Under the pieces are notes generated by a model. The model worked only from the letters and a program-made list of their open reading frames with translations, was not told the DNA's origin and made no database searches. Of a stretch of 64,000 bases of DNA, positions 49,206 through 57,826 are shown piece by piece; the first letter of the stretch is position 1; the number at the start of each line of letters is the position of its first letter. Location of the stretch: assembly GCF_009497895.1 (NCBI RefSeq), contig NZ_CP033116.1:2728001-2792000 (forward strand). The letters are read 5' to 3'. The position numbers and the translations under genes were made by a program. This DNA comes from Halopseudomonas pelagia. Its GTDB lineage: Bacteria; Pseudomonadota; Gammaproteobacteria; Pseudomonadales; Pseudomonadaceae.

Positions 49206-51203
49206 ATGATGACTAACAGTTTCACACTCTCATTGGCCGCTACGCTGGTCTCTACGGGAATCATGCTGAGCGGCTGCGCTCCGGCCGAAAGCCAGGCCAG
49301 TGGCGAGAAGCAGCATGCTGTCGCGCCAATAGCCAGCAGCGCTACCGCTGAGGAACAACCGGCGCTGGCGCTCGCAGGCTGGGAACCCGATGCTGCGGGG
49401 AAAGCGGAAAGCTGGAAAATGCTGACTTTAGCAAGCGACGATGCTGATATCGATCGCGCTGCTGCCAATAGTAAAGGTCTGTGGTTAATGAATGCCCAAG
49501 GCCAAGTACAAGCCCAGTTGCCTGGTCGCTTTACCACACTGGATGCGCGCGAGCATGCAGAGGGCTTGACCCTGGCCACCGTTGACAGCCTCACAGCCAG
49601 GCCCATGCTGATCAGATTCAATAGCGAAGACCTGAGCTTTGGCCAACCCCTGTATCTGCCCGCTACCGATTACAAGGTTGAAAACCTCTGCTTGTACCGC
49701 GACGAAAGCCAGAACCTGTTTGTCTTTCTGCTCGGCGAAGAAGGTATTGGTGAACAATGGCTGGTAGCCACTGATCAGCGCCTGCTCGACACCGGTCTGC
49801 CGGTGCGGCGGCTGAGCATGCCGCCAGAAAGCGAGTTTTGCGCAGTTGATGAACAACAGCATCTGCTGTTCGTTAATGAAGAATCAGTAGGGGTCTGGGC
49901 CTATGGAGCCCATCCGGAAGCCGAGCTGAGCCGCGAGGCGATCGATATGGTCGCGCCCTTTGGTTCGATTGCCGGGAGCGTTGCGGGGGTCTCGTCCATT
50001 CCCGGCGGATTGCTGGTACTGGACGCCGAAAGCCAGCAGTTGCACCGCTATCAGCAAACCGATGAGCGCTGGAATGCCCTGCCGCCGATTCTGCTCGATC
50101 AACTGGAAGAACCAGAGCGGATCAGCAGCAGACTCACCGATAACGGCGTGGAGCTGCTGCTGGTCAACGACGGTGAATCAACGCTTAACGTCGGCGAACT
50201 GCAGTGGCAACCGGAGCCGTTCAAACAGCCCGCACCTGTGCCAGTACTGATATCCGCAGTGCACACCGAGCCAGTGCCTAGCGCTGGTGATGCCGCAGAT
50301 GATCCGGCGATCTGGGCGCATGCCAGCGAGCCTGAGCACAGCCGGGTACTGGGCACAGACAAGCGTGCAGGCCTGGGAGTCTATGACCTGCAAGGCAAGG
50401 AGCTGCAATTTCTGCCGGCGGGCAGGCTGAACAATGTCGATCTGCGTCACGACTTTGCTTTTAACGGTCGCACCGTCGACCTGGCCGTTGCCAGCAATCG
50501 CGACAAAAACAGCCTGCATCTGTTTGCCATTGATCAAGCCAGCGGTGAATTGAGTGATATCGGCCAGATCGCCACGCCGCTCAGTGAGATCTACGGATTG
50601 TGCATGAGCCAGTCGCCTGACGGTGATATCTACGCCATCCCCAACGACAAAAGTGGCCGTTTCCTGCAATACCGGATCAGTTCCGAAGGCAAACAGGTCA
50701 AGGGTGAACTGGTGCGCGAATTCGCCACGCAAAGCCAGCCGGAAGGCTGTGTTGCCGATGATCAACGCCAGATGTTGTTTATCGGTGAAGAGGATGTAGC
50801 GGTATGGGCGCTGGATGCCCGCGCTGATGCCCCGGTCGATCTGCAGCAGGTAGTCGGTATTGGTGGGTTGATCAAGGACGACATCGAAGGCCTAGCCTTT
50901 TATCAAGATCCCGAACATCCCTATCTGGTGATCTCCAGCCAGGGTAACAACAGTTACGTGGTATTGGACGGCGAAGCGCCTTATGCCTTACGCGGCGCTT
51001 TCCGAGTCGGGCTGAACGCCGAACAAGGCATCGATGGCGTTTCTGAAACCGACGGCCTGGAAGTCAGCTCCCGCAATCTGGGCGGCGCATGGGGTGCCGG
51101 CATGCTGGTGCTTCAGGACGGCCGCAAACGCATGCCAGAGGGCAACCAGAACTACAAGTACGTGCCTTGGCAGGCTGTCGCAGAAGCGTTGAATCTGGAC
51201 TGA
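49206..51203 (+). CDS. Dual-domain beta-propeller phytase, lipoprotein
   Basis: The 665-residue protein has a lipoprotein signal with LSGC (Cys at about 24). Residues about 60-345 form an incomplete propeller. Residues about 350-665 form a full BPP domain with DAADDPAIWAH, VLGTDKRAGLGVYDLQGKE, NNVDLR, YGLCMS, PEGCVAD, DDIEGLAFYQ, YLVISSQGNNSYVV and DGLEV, the Ca2+/phosphate-binding blocks. BPPs cleave Ca-phytate stepwise to lower inositol phosphates and phosphate. Dual-domain forms with a degenerate first domain are known, in which the first domain helps substrate use. It lies 53 bases after the receptor gene. Confidence 0.92.
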   Translation: MMTNSFTLSLAATLVSTGIMLSGCAPAESQASGEKQHAVAPIASSATAEEQPALALAGWEPDAAGKAESWKMLTLASDDADIDRAAANSKGLWLMNAQGQVQAQLPGRFTTLDAREHAEGLTLATVDSLTARPMLIRFNSEDLSFGQPLYLPATDYKVENLCLYRDESQNLFVFLLGEEGIGEQWLVATDQRLLDTGLPVRRLSMPPESEFCAVDEQQHLLFVNEESVGVWAYGAHPEAELSREAIDMVAPFGSIAGSVAGVSSIPGGLLVLDAESQQLHRYQQTDERWNALPPILLDQLEEPERISSRLTDNGVELLLVNDGESTLNVGELQWQPEPFKQPAPVPVLISAVHTEPVPSAGDAADDPAIWAHASEPEHSRVLGTDKRAGLGVYDLQGKELQFLPAGRLNNVDLRHDFAFNGRTVDLAVASNRDKNSLHLFAIDQASGELSDIGQIATPLSEIYGLCMSQSPDGDIYAIPNDKSGRFLQYRISSEGKQVKGELVREFATQSQPEGCVADDQRQMLFIGEEDVAVWALDARADAPVDLQQVVGIGGLIKDDIEGLAFYQDPEHPYLVISSQGNNSYVVLDGEAPYALRGAFRVGLNAEQGIDGVSETDGLEVSSRNLGGAWGAGMLVLQDGRKRMPEGNQNYKYVPWQAVAEALNLD

Positions 51204-51246
51204 ATCCGCCACAAAGCGTCATACAACCATCATTCAATAAGTGTAC

Positions 51247-51265
51247 GGGCTGTCGTCGACAGCCC
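51247..51265 (+). other. Intercistronic hairpin between phytase and TolQ-like genes
   Basis: GGGCTGTC, loop GTC, GACAGCCC, 20 bases before the TolQ-like start codon. No T-run. It could stabilise or process the upstream message, or lower expression of the energiser genes relative to the receptor and phytase. Confidence 0.5.
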
Positions 51266-51285
51266 CTTGCCGGAGAAACCAAGCC

Positions 51286-51972
51286 ATGCCTACTACGGTA
51301 GACAGTATGTCCATTTGGGGATTAGTCGAAGAAGCCAGCGTGCTGGTGCAGATCGTCATGCTGATCCTGGTCGCAGCGTCCATCGCTTCCTGGTTCGTGA
51401 TCGTTCAACGCAGCGCGCTGATGGCGTCTGCCAGACGCTCGCTGCGCCAGTTCGAGAACCGCTTCAAGACTGAAGCCAGCCTCGATCAATTGTTCTCCAC
51501 ACCCAGCGAACAACACAGCGCCGCCGAGCAGGTGTTCCGGTCCGGCTTCAGTGAATACCGGCATCTGAGCCAGCATGCTGACACCGAGTCGACCGCGGTA
51601 ATGGAAGGTAGTCAGCGCGCAATGATGACGGCCATCGCCCGGGAAGAGAAACGCCTGGAGAAGCAACTGCCATTTCTTGCGACTGTCGGCTCAGTAAGCC
51701 CCTATATCGGCCTGTTCGGCACCGTATGGGGGATCATGAACTCCTTTATCGGTTTATCCCAGGTGCAGCAGGCAACCCTGGCCGCCGTTGCGCCAGGGAT
51801 TGCCGAAGCGCTGATCGCCACCGCAATCGGCCTGTTCGCAGCGATACCCGCGGTCATCGCCTACAATCGCTTTGCCGCCAGCAGTGAAGATCTGATCGCC
51901 AGCTACTACACGGTGGCAGATGAACTCGCCACCTTGCTGCATCGCCGTCTGCACACCCCTGGCCAGAGGTAA
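51286..51972 (+). CDS. MotA/TolQ/ExbB proton-channel family protein, TolQ-like
   Basis: The 228-residue protein (start 51286, GGAGAAACC upstream) has three membrane helices (about 15-37, 128-150, 165-190). The segment ATVGSVSPYIGLFGTVWGIMNSF is the TolQ form of the channel motif rather than the usual ExbB one. With the next two genes it forms a proton-driven motor in the inner membrane. There is no tolB or pal gene here, so this is a TolQ-derived energiser used in an ExbB role, by inference for the adjacent receptor. Confidence 0.9.
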   Translation: MPTTVDSMSIWGLVEEASVLVQIVMLILVAASIASWFVIVQRSALMASARRSLRQFENRFKTEASLDQLFSTPSEQHSAAEQVFRSGFSEYRHLSQHADTESTAVMEGSQRAMMTAIAREEKRLEKQLPFLATVGSVSPYIGLFGTVWGIMNSFIGLSQVQQATLAAVAPGIAEALIATAIGLFAAIPAVIAYNRFAASSEDLIASYYTVADELATLLHRRLHTPGQR

Positions 51973-51977
51973 TCCGC

Positions 51978-52418
51978 ATGCGCCCAGTCCGGCACAAACG
52001 CAAGCCAAAAGCGGAGATGAATGTGGTGCCCTATATCGATGTGATGCTGGTTCTGCTGGTGATCTTTATGGTCACCGCACCCATGCTGACCCAGGGCATT
52101 CAGATCGAGCTACCGAAAGTGGCCAGTGAAGCTCTGCCCAGCGAAGACACGCAGTCCATTGTCACGCTGTCGGTCGAGGCAGACGGCACCTACCACTGGA
52201 ATCAGGGCGAGACGGTAGACACAGAGGAGTACAGCAATAGTGCTAGCAGCCTCCAGGACATGACCGCACGCGTGTCCGGACTGGTTGCCGCCGATCCTGA
52301 CACGCAGGTATTCATCCGTGCCGACAGCCAAGCTGGTTATGGGCTGGTAGTCGCCGGTATGGCCTCACTGCAGCAGAACGGTGTAACCCAGATAGGCCTG
52401 ATCACGGAGGCGCCTTGA
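51978..52418 (+). CDS. ExbD/TolR family protein, TolR-like
   Basis: The 146-residue protein has one membrane helix with the essential Asp: MNVVPYIDVMLVLLVIFMVTAPMLTQGIQIELP, the TolR-type N-terminus, followed by a periplasmic domain (FIRADSQAGYGLVVAGMASLQQNGVTQIGLITE). It partners with the TolQ-like subunit to pass protons and move the TonB/TolA protein. Five bases separate it from the TolQ-like gene. Confidence 0.92.
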   Translation: MRPVRHKRKPKAEMNVVPYIDVMLVLLVIFMVTAPMLTQGIQIELPKVASEALPSEDTQSIVTLSVEADGTYHWNQGETVDTEEYSNSASSLQDMTARVSGLVAADPDTQVFIRADSQAGYGLVVAGMASLQQNGVTQIGLITEAP

Positions 52419-52422
52419 GCCG

Positions 52423-53259
52423 ATGACTGCCATGCTCCCCCCTACCACGCCACTGCATTCTCCTGCAGCGCAAACTGAAACGGTCGGCCATTATGTGTGG
52501 CCCGCCGTGACCACCGTCATTCTGCATGCTGCGGTTTTTGCGCTGCTGTTGGGCAACTGGTCGCCGGCAGCACCGGCTGTGGACAAGGAAAAGGTTCTGA
52601 AAACACGACTGGTGACCCTCAGCGTTGAGCCGGCTGTCGAGCCCGCTCCTGAGCCAGTCCCAGAGCCAGTGCCAGTGGCGCCGAAAACGCCACCCGAGCC
52701 ACCGCCCGCCCCTGTTCCGCCTGCAAAGGTGGCGCAACCAGCAGAGCCAGCCAAGCCGACAGTCGATCATGCGGCGATAGCTCGCAAGCGGGCCCAGGAG
52801 CAAGAGCAGCTGGAACAGCAGCGCCAAGCCCGGCTAGCGGAACAGCAACGCCAGGAACAGGCGCGCCTGGAAGAACTGCAGCGCCAAGCGCAAGAACAGG
52901 AGCGCGAGCGGCAACGCCAGCAGGCTGAGGCGCAGCGTCTGCATGCAGCACAGGCGAAACAAGCGGCTGAAGCCGCGAGCATCAGCCAGTATCAACCTGT
53001 CAGTAAAAAGCCGCCAGCCTATCCAAAGCGGGCGCTTGACCAACGTAAGGAAGGCGACTGTACCGTGGAGTACACGGTCACCAAACAGGGCAAGGTGGAC
53101 AATCCAGTGGTGGTCGACGGCGGCTGTGATGACCCCGTGTTCGCTCGCCCCGCCCTGGCGTCGGCAAAAAGCTTTCGTTACAAACCGCGTGTCGTCGATG
53201 GCGTGGCAGTGGCCGTGCCTGGCGTACGCAATACCTTTCGTTTTCGCCTGGAGCGATAA
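52423..53259 (+). CDS. Energy transducer TonB with TolA-like coiled-coil spacer
   Basis: The 278-residue protein has a short cytoplasmic tail, one membrane helix with His (TTVILHAAVFALL) as TonB and TolA use, a Pro/Glu-Val-rich stretch (about 65-110), then a long Gln/Glu/Arg/Ala coiled coil (about 120-185) typical of TolA. The C-terminal TonB domain is YPKRALDQRKEGDCTVEYTVTKQGKVDNP to RNTFRFRLE, with two Cys that may form a disulfide. The domain order is thus a TolA-type stalk with a TonB-type receptor-binding end. It belongs to the TolQ/TolR-like pair before it. Confidence 0.9.
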   Translation: MTAMLPPTTPLHSPAAQTETVGHYVWPAVTTVILHAAVFALLLGNWSPAAPAVDKEKVLKTRLVTLSVEPAVEPAPEPVPEPVPVAPKTPPEPPPAPVPPAKVAQPAEPAKPTVDHAAIARKRAQEQEQLEQQRQARLAEQQRQEQARLEELQRQAQEQERERQRQQAEAQRLHAAQAKQAAEAASISQYQPVSKKPPAYPKRALDQRKEGDCTVEYTVTKQGKVDNPVVVDGGCDDPVFARPALASAKSFRYKPRVVDGVAVAVPGVRNTFRFRLER

Positions 53260-53262
53260 CCC

Positions 53263-55242
53263 ATGCGACAGGAACATCAGCTCTATCACGCCAGTCTTGA
53301 AGCAGTGGATGACCAGAGCATCAACCCCAGTACGGCCCCCAGCCTGGACAGCATCGTCAATCAGAGCCGGCGCAACCTGCTGAAGGGTGGTCTCGCGGTG
53401 GCCGCTTTCGGTTTTTTTGGCGGCAATCTACTTTTCAGCCGGGAAGCCCTCGCCGGAGAAACTCCGCTGTTGGGTTTCAGCGGCGTCGCTGCGCAAACGT
53501 CGCCTACTTTTGACCGGGTCATCGTCGCACCGGGGTACACCGCTAAAGCGTTTTTTAGCTGGGGTGATGCGGTATTGGCCGGAGCCCCGGCCTGGCGGCC
53601 AGATGCCTCGGATGATTGGCAGGCGCAATTGCAGCAGGCTGGAGACAATCACGACGGCATGCACTTTTTTCCCTTTGCCCAGGCGCCCAATAGCCACGGT
53701 CTGCTGGTCATCAACCACGAGTACATCAATCCTACGCTGCATCCCCAAGGACTGACCTTTACCCAAGACGCAACCGGCGCAAAGCAGCGCCCAATCGATC
53801 AGGTGCGCAAAGAGCAGGCGGCGCACGGTATCAGCATTATTGAAGTCCGCCGCGACGCTCTTGGCGCCTGGCAGCGAGTCGCTTCATCGGACTATAACCG
53901 CCGAATCAGCGGCATGACGCCGATCAACATTGCTGGCCCGCTCAAGGCCGACACGCGGATGAAAACCCTGAGCGACCCGAGCGGCACCCAGGTTCTGGGC
54001 ACGTTAAACAACTGTTCTATGGGCGTTACGCCTTGGGGTACTTATCTGGCCTGCGAGGAAAATTTCCATAACTATTTCGTCAACCGCGATGCCGAGGATT
54101 ATCAGCAGCGTGCAGAGCACCGCCGTTATGGGATTGGCAGCGGCCTCAGCAGCGTCTACTACGCCTGGGAGTCAGTGGACGCGCGCTTCGATGCCACGCC
54201 CTACGCGGGCCAACACCATAATGGCCACTGCAACGAACCCAATCGGTTTGGCTGGGTAGTAGAGATAGATCCCTTTGATCCAGACAGCACACCGGTCAAG
54301 CGTACGGCCATGGGTCGCCTGGGGCGAGAATGTTCAGTGCTTTCTCGGCATGCCAACGGCAGCATGGCGCTCTATTCCGGAGACGACAGCCGCGGAGAAT
54401 ATGTCTACAAATTCGTTCCTCAAGGTCTGTTTGATCCGGCTCAACCAGAAGCAAATCGCCAGTTGCTAGATGCTGGGACCCTTTATGCGGCGCGGTTCAA
54501 TGCCGATGGATCTGGCGAGTGGCTGGCTCTGATATGGGGTGAGAATGGTTTGACCGCTGAGAATGGGTTTGCTGACCAGCAAGCGGTATTGCTGAACGCT
54601 CGTGGCGCGGCCGATGTATTGCAGGCGACGCCAATGGACCGCCCGGAGTGGGTGGCAGTGCATCCGCAAAGCCTGGAGGTCTACGTCACACTGACCAACA
54701 ATAACGAGCGCGGCGAGCGCTTTGCCGTAGATGCCGCCAACCCTCGGCCGGAAAATCTGCACGGCCAGATTCTGCGCTGGAATGAAGCCGGCAGTGATCC
54801 CACTGCCACTCGCTTTACCTGGGAACTGTTCCTGCTCGCCGGGGACAAGCCTGGGTCTCTGGATAACGAAGGTCATCCTATTCCGGAACACCTGACTGGC
54901 ACGATCAAAGGCGATATTTTTTCATCGCCGGATGGTTTGGCATTTGATGCCAGCGGCCGGCTGTGGATCCAGACCGACTCTGATGAGGATGCCGCGCACA
55001 CCGCTAACACCGGCTGCAATCAATTGCTCTGCGCCGACCCGGTCAGCCGCGAGGTACGGCGTTTTCTGGTCGGCCCCTGGGGCGCCGAAATCACCGGCCT
55101 TACCTGGACGCCAGACTATCGCAGCATGTGGATCAATGTGCAGCACCCCGGCATTAGCTACCCCGCCAGCGATGGTCAGTCCCGGCCACGAAGCACAACG
55201 GTGCTGATTACCAAGGACGATGGCGGCGTAATAGGGACGTGA
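53263..55242 (+). CDS. phoX: PhoX family alkaline phosphatase (Tat-exported)
   Basis: The 659-residue protein has a classic Tat signal (SRRNLLKGG near residue 36, hydrophobic to about 58). The mature part carries the DUF839/PhoX pattern: LVINHEYINPTLHPQG, TLNNCSMGVTPWGTYLACEENFHNYF, GRLGRECSVL, YSGDDSRGEYVYKFVP, RPEWVAVHPQ and SSPDGLAFDASGRLWIQTD. PhoX is a Ca2+/Fe3+ monoesterase of the periplasm or surface, common in marine bacteria. It starts four bases after the TonB gene and would release phosphate from phytase products. Confidence 0.94.
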   Translation: MRQEHQLYHASLEAVDDQSINPSTAPSLDSIVNQSRRNLLKGGLAVAAFGFFGGNLLFSREALAGETPLLGFSGVAAQTSPTFDRVIVAPGYTAKAFFSWGDAVLAGAPAWRPDASDDWQAQLQQAGDNHDGMHFFPFAQAPNSHGLLVINHEYINPTLHPQGLTFTQDATGAKQRPIDQVRKEQAAHGISIIEVRRDALGAWQRVASSDYNRRISGMTPINIAGPLKADTRMKTLSDPSGTQVLGTLNNCSMGVTPWGTYLACEENFHNYFVNRDAEDYQQRAEHRRYGIGSGLSSVYYAWESVDARFDATPYAGQHHNGHCNEPNRFGWVVEIDPFDPDSTPVKRTAMGRLGRECSVLSRHANGSMALYSGDDSRGEYVYKFVPQGLFDPAQPEANRQLLDAGTLYAARFNADGSGEWLALIWGENGLTAENGFADQQAVLLNARGAADVLQATPMDRPEWVAVHPQSLEVYVTLTNNNERGERFAVDAANPRPENLHGQILRWNEAGSDPTATRFTWELFLLAGDKPGSLDNEGHPIPEHLTGTIKGDIFSSPDGLAFDASGRLWIQTDSDEDAAHTANTGCNQLLCADPVSREVRRFLVGPWGAEITGLTWTPDYRSMWINVQHPGISYPASDGQSRPRSTTVLITKDDGGVIGT

Positions 55243-55318
55243 GTCTGAGCCCCTCGCCAATCCGCTTGCACAGCAGTTAATCAACATCTGACCCTTTTCA
55301 ACAGAACCTTGGAGCCAC

Positions 55319-56203
55319 ATGAGTATTTTTACCTACACGCGTCTTTGTCTGATCGCCGCAATGCTGGCGATATTTTCCCCGCTTTTATCGGCAGGCAGCT
55401 CTGTGCATGCGCAGCCAGTATTAAGCTTTGCCGTACTGGGGGATGCCGAGCCCAAGCCGCTGGCGGAGTTCCCACACCTGGCCAGGTCTGTCGATCATGT
55501 GAACGCACTGGCCGCCGCTCAGCCAATGGATTTCGTCGTCGGCGTAGGCGACATCGCCCACAAAGGCACGCTAGTGCAGTACGACAACGCCACCAAGGAG
55601 CTGGCACGCCTTGACCTACCCTTCTACCCCATCATGGGTAACGAGGAGCACGGTTCGAGCGTTGCTCGTTTTTTGCATTACGCAAACCTTTGGAATGCGG
55701 GCAAGGCGCATATCGCTGACGCCCGTTACGTCGTCGAGCAGGAGCAAGTCGCCCTGGTGTTTGCGTCACCGGATCACGGTCGTGATTTCGACAACAGTGG
55801 TGTTGATTGGATTGCCGAGCAGATAGATCGGCTGCATCCCAAGCCGGTATTTCTGATAGTGCATGGCGCCCAGGCGGGCGCCTTTCCAGAAAATGCCGAG
55901 AAAGGCATAACCAATCCCACCTTTGAAAAGATCACGCGCATGGACAATCTTGCAGCGGTCATTTCCGGCGATCTGCACATGGATATGGACCGGGTCGATC
56001 ATTCGAAAAAGATCGGCGACTTACATTATTTGCACATTCCGGCGCTGGAGCGCACCAAAATTCCGGATGAAAGCAACCACACAGCGATGTTTAGAGTGGT
56101 TTCTTTGTATAACAACGGCGAGGTAGTGGTAGATACCTTTGAAAGCGGTGCCGGCAATACCCCACTCGAGCGCCATGATTATCGGTTTTCGCTGCACCGC
56201 TAA
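55319..56203 (+). CDS. Secreted metallophosphoesterase
   Basis: The 294-residue protein has a signal peptide (to about residue 31, HAQP) and a calcineurin-like core: AVLGDAEPKP, VVGVGDIAHKG, IMGNEEHGS (the usual GNH is GNEEH), FLIVHGAQ and ISGDLHMDMD in place of GHxH. Most metal-binding positions are kept, though two motifs deviate. It lies 76 bases after phoX with its own TTGGAG site and is probably the last gene of the cluster, acting on phosphate esters in the periplasm. Confidence 0.85.
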   Translation: MSIFTYTRLCLIAAMLAIFSPLLSAGSSVHAQPVLSFAVLGDAEPKPLAEFPHLARSVDHVNALAAAQPMDFVVGVGDIAHKGTLVQYDNATKELARLDLPFYPIMGNEEHGSSVARFLHYANLWNAGKAHIADARYVVEQEQVALVFASPDHGRDFDNSGVDWIAEQIDRLHPKPVFLIVHGAQAGAFPENAEKGITNPTFEKITRMDNLAAVISGDLHMDMDRVDHSKKIGDLHYLHIPALERTKIPDESNHTAMFRVVSLYNNGEVVVDTFESGAGNTPLERHDYRFSLHR

Positions 56204-56243
56204 ACGCGCACCGGCGCAGTGTGTTTACAACTGTTGCTACCAC

Positions 56244-56274
56244 TCCCGGCCTTGCTGTATCACCGCTTGGCCGG
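56244..56274 (+). terminator. Possible terminator hairpin after the metallophosphoesterase gene
   Basis: CCCGGCC and GGCCGGG form a 7-bp stem over a 17-base loop, 41 bases past the stop. The T-run is poor (GTTCC), so termination is uncertain. Confidence 0.35.
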
Positions 56275-56326
56275 GCGTTCCCACTATCATGCATTGAACC
56301 GCCCTCACCTTTTAGAGCTGTTCACT

Positions 56327-57607
56327 ATGCGCCCGTCGAAACCATCCTCTACTGATCGCCCGCTTCAGGTGTGGCGCGATGTCAATCTGTCCACCTTGAC
56401 CGCCGGCTTTGTTGCCATGCTGACCGGCTACAGCAGCTCGGTGGTACTGATGGTGCAGGCCGGACAGGCAGCGGGTTTGAGCAATGCCCAGATCGCCTCA
56501 TGGATCTGGGCTCTCTCCATCGGCATGGCAGTCTGTACGTTGCTGCTGTCGCTGCGTTATCGCCTGCCGCTGGTGGTGGTCTGGTCTACGCCCGGTGCGG
56601 CTTTGTTGATCACCAGCCTGCCCGGCGTGTCATACAGTGACGCGATTGGCGCCTTTATATTTTGCGGGCTGCTGTTGCTACTCAGCGGAATCAGCTCAAC
56701 CGTCGCCCGGCTGATGCGCTGGCTTCCCGCTTCTCTCGCTGCGGCCCTGTTAGCCGGCATCCTGTTTCGGATTAGCAGCCAGATTCTTCAGGCTGCGCAG
56801 GAGCAGATCGGCCTGGTGCTGGTGATGTTCGTCAGTTACCTGCTGGCCAAACGCTGGGCGCCGCGCTACGCCGTACTGTTGGCACTGCTCTGCGGCACTT
56901 TGACCGCCTGGGCGACCGGCATGCTGGATCTGCCTGATGTGCAATGGCAAATGACGTTGCCAGAATGGACCACACCGAGCTTTTCCCTTAGCGCGATGAT
57001 CAGCATCGGCCTGCCTTTGTATATCGTGGCCATGACTTCGCAGAACTTGCCGGGCCTGGCGATCCTCAAATCCGATGGCTACGAAGTAAACCCTGCGCCG
57101 ATTCTCTCGCTGACCGGAATCATGTCTGTGTTGCTGGCACCTTTTGGCTCTCACGGTCTGAATCTCGCAGCCATCAGTGCCGCGGTGTGCACCGGTGAAG
57201 AAGCGCATCCTGATCCGGCCAAACGTTATACCGCAGCGCTCTTCTGCGGTACTTTGTTCGGCGCCATTGCCCTGTTCGCCGGCACCCTGACGGTGCTGTT
57301 CATGGCCCTGCCGCAAGCGCTGGTTATCTCCATTGCCGCCCTGGCGCTGTTAGGCTCAATTGCCAGTGGCCTGGCAAAAGCAATGGAAAGCCCGGGCGAG
57401 CGTGAGGCGGCACTGATTGCCTTTATGGTCGCCGCATCCGGCTTCACTCTTTTCTCGATCGGATCGGCTTTCTGGGGTCTGGTCGCGGGGGCCGCAACCC
57501 TGTTGCTGCTTCCCGGGGTAACCCGGCAAATGCCCGAACAGCCGCTGCAGAACCCGCCACAATCGGCCAAAGACCCGGAATTGGCCGGGGAACAAAAACA
57601 GCAATAA
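56327..57607 (+). CDS. BenE family (benzoate/H+ symporter-like) transporter
   Basis: From the ATG at 56327 the protein has 426 residues and about 12 membrane segments. It matches BenE/YdcO: NLSTLTAGFVAMLTGYSSSVVLMVQA at the start, VVWSTPGAALL near 100, and GLPLYIVAMTSQNLPGLAILKSDGYEVNPAPIL near 240. BenE imports benzoate in Acinetobacter, but no benzoate catabolic genes are here, so the cargo is open. The longer frame from 56219 is unlikely because it overlaps the hairpin region. Confidence 0.88.
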   Translation: MRPSKPSSTDRPLQVWRDVNLSTLTAGFVAMLTGYSSSVVLMVQAGQAAGLSNAQIASWIWALSIGMAVCTLLLSLRYRLPLVVVWSTPGAALLITSLPGVSYSDAIGAFIFCGLLLLLSGISSTVARLMRWLPASLAAALLAGILFRISSQILQAAQEQIGLVLVMFVSYLLAKRWAPRYAVLLALLCGTLTAWATGMLDLPDVQWQMTLPEWTTPSFSLSAMISIGLPLYIVAMTSQNLPGLAILKSDGYEVNPAPILSLTGIMSVLLAPFGSHGLNLAAISAAVCTGEEAHPDPAKRYTAALFCGTLFGAIALFAGTLTVLFMALPQALVISIAALALLGSIASGLAKAMESPGEREAALIAFMVAASGFTLFSIGSAFWGLVAGAATLLLLPGVTRQMPEQPLQNPPQSAKDPELAGEQKQQ

Positions 57608-57645
57608 TGCGTCGGAGGGGTGAAGCCAATGACAGGAGTAAACCA

Positions 57646-57804
57646 ATGGATCTGATCCGCATTCTTATAGCAATTCTGCTGCCGCCGCTCGGCGTGTTTC
57701 TGCAAGTGGGCTTGGGTGGCGCATTCTGGCTGAATATTCTGCTGACGCTGCTCGGCTATATTCCGGGTATTGTTCACGCGGTATGGGTTATCGCCCGCCG
57801 CTAG
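57646..57804 (+). CDS. YqaE/Pmp3 family small membrane protein
   Basis: A 52-residue peptide with two hydrophobic helices around LLPPLGVFLQVGLGGAFWLNILLTLLGYIPGIVHAVWVI, the full Pmp3/UPF0057 pattern. CAGGAG lies 9 bases before the ATG. Relatives are induced by salt, cold or membrane stress and affect membrane potential. It follows the BenE-like gene by 38 bases. Confidence 0.93.
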   Translation: MDLIRILIAILLPPLGVFLQVGLGGAFWLNILLTLLGYIPGIVHAVWVIARR

Positions 57805-57826
57805 GTTTCAGGCTATGAGATTTTTA

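Noticed and set aside
51286..53259. Cell-division Tol-Pal system
   Set aside because: Despite TolQ/TolR-like sequences there is no tolB, pal or cpoB, and the third gene ends in a TonB domain.
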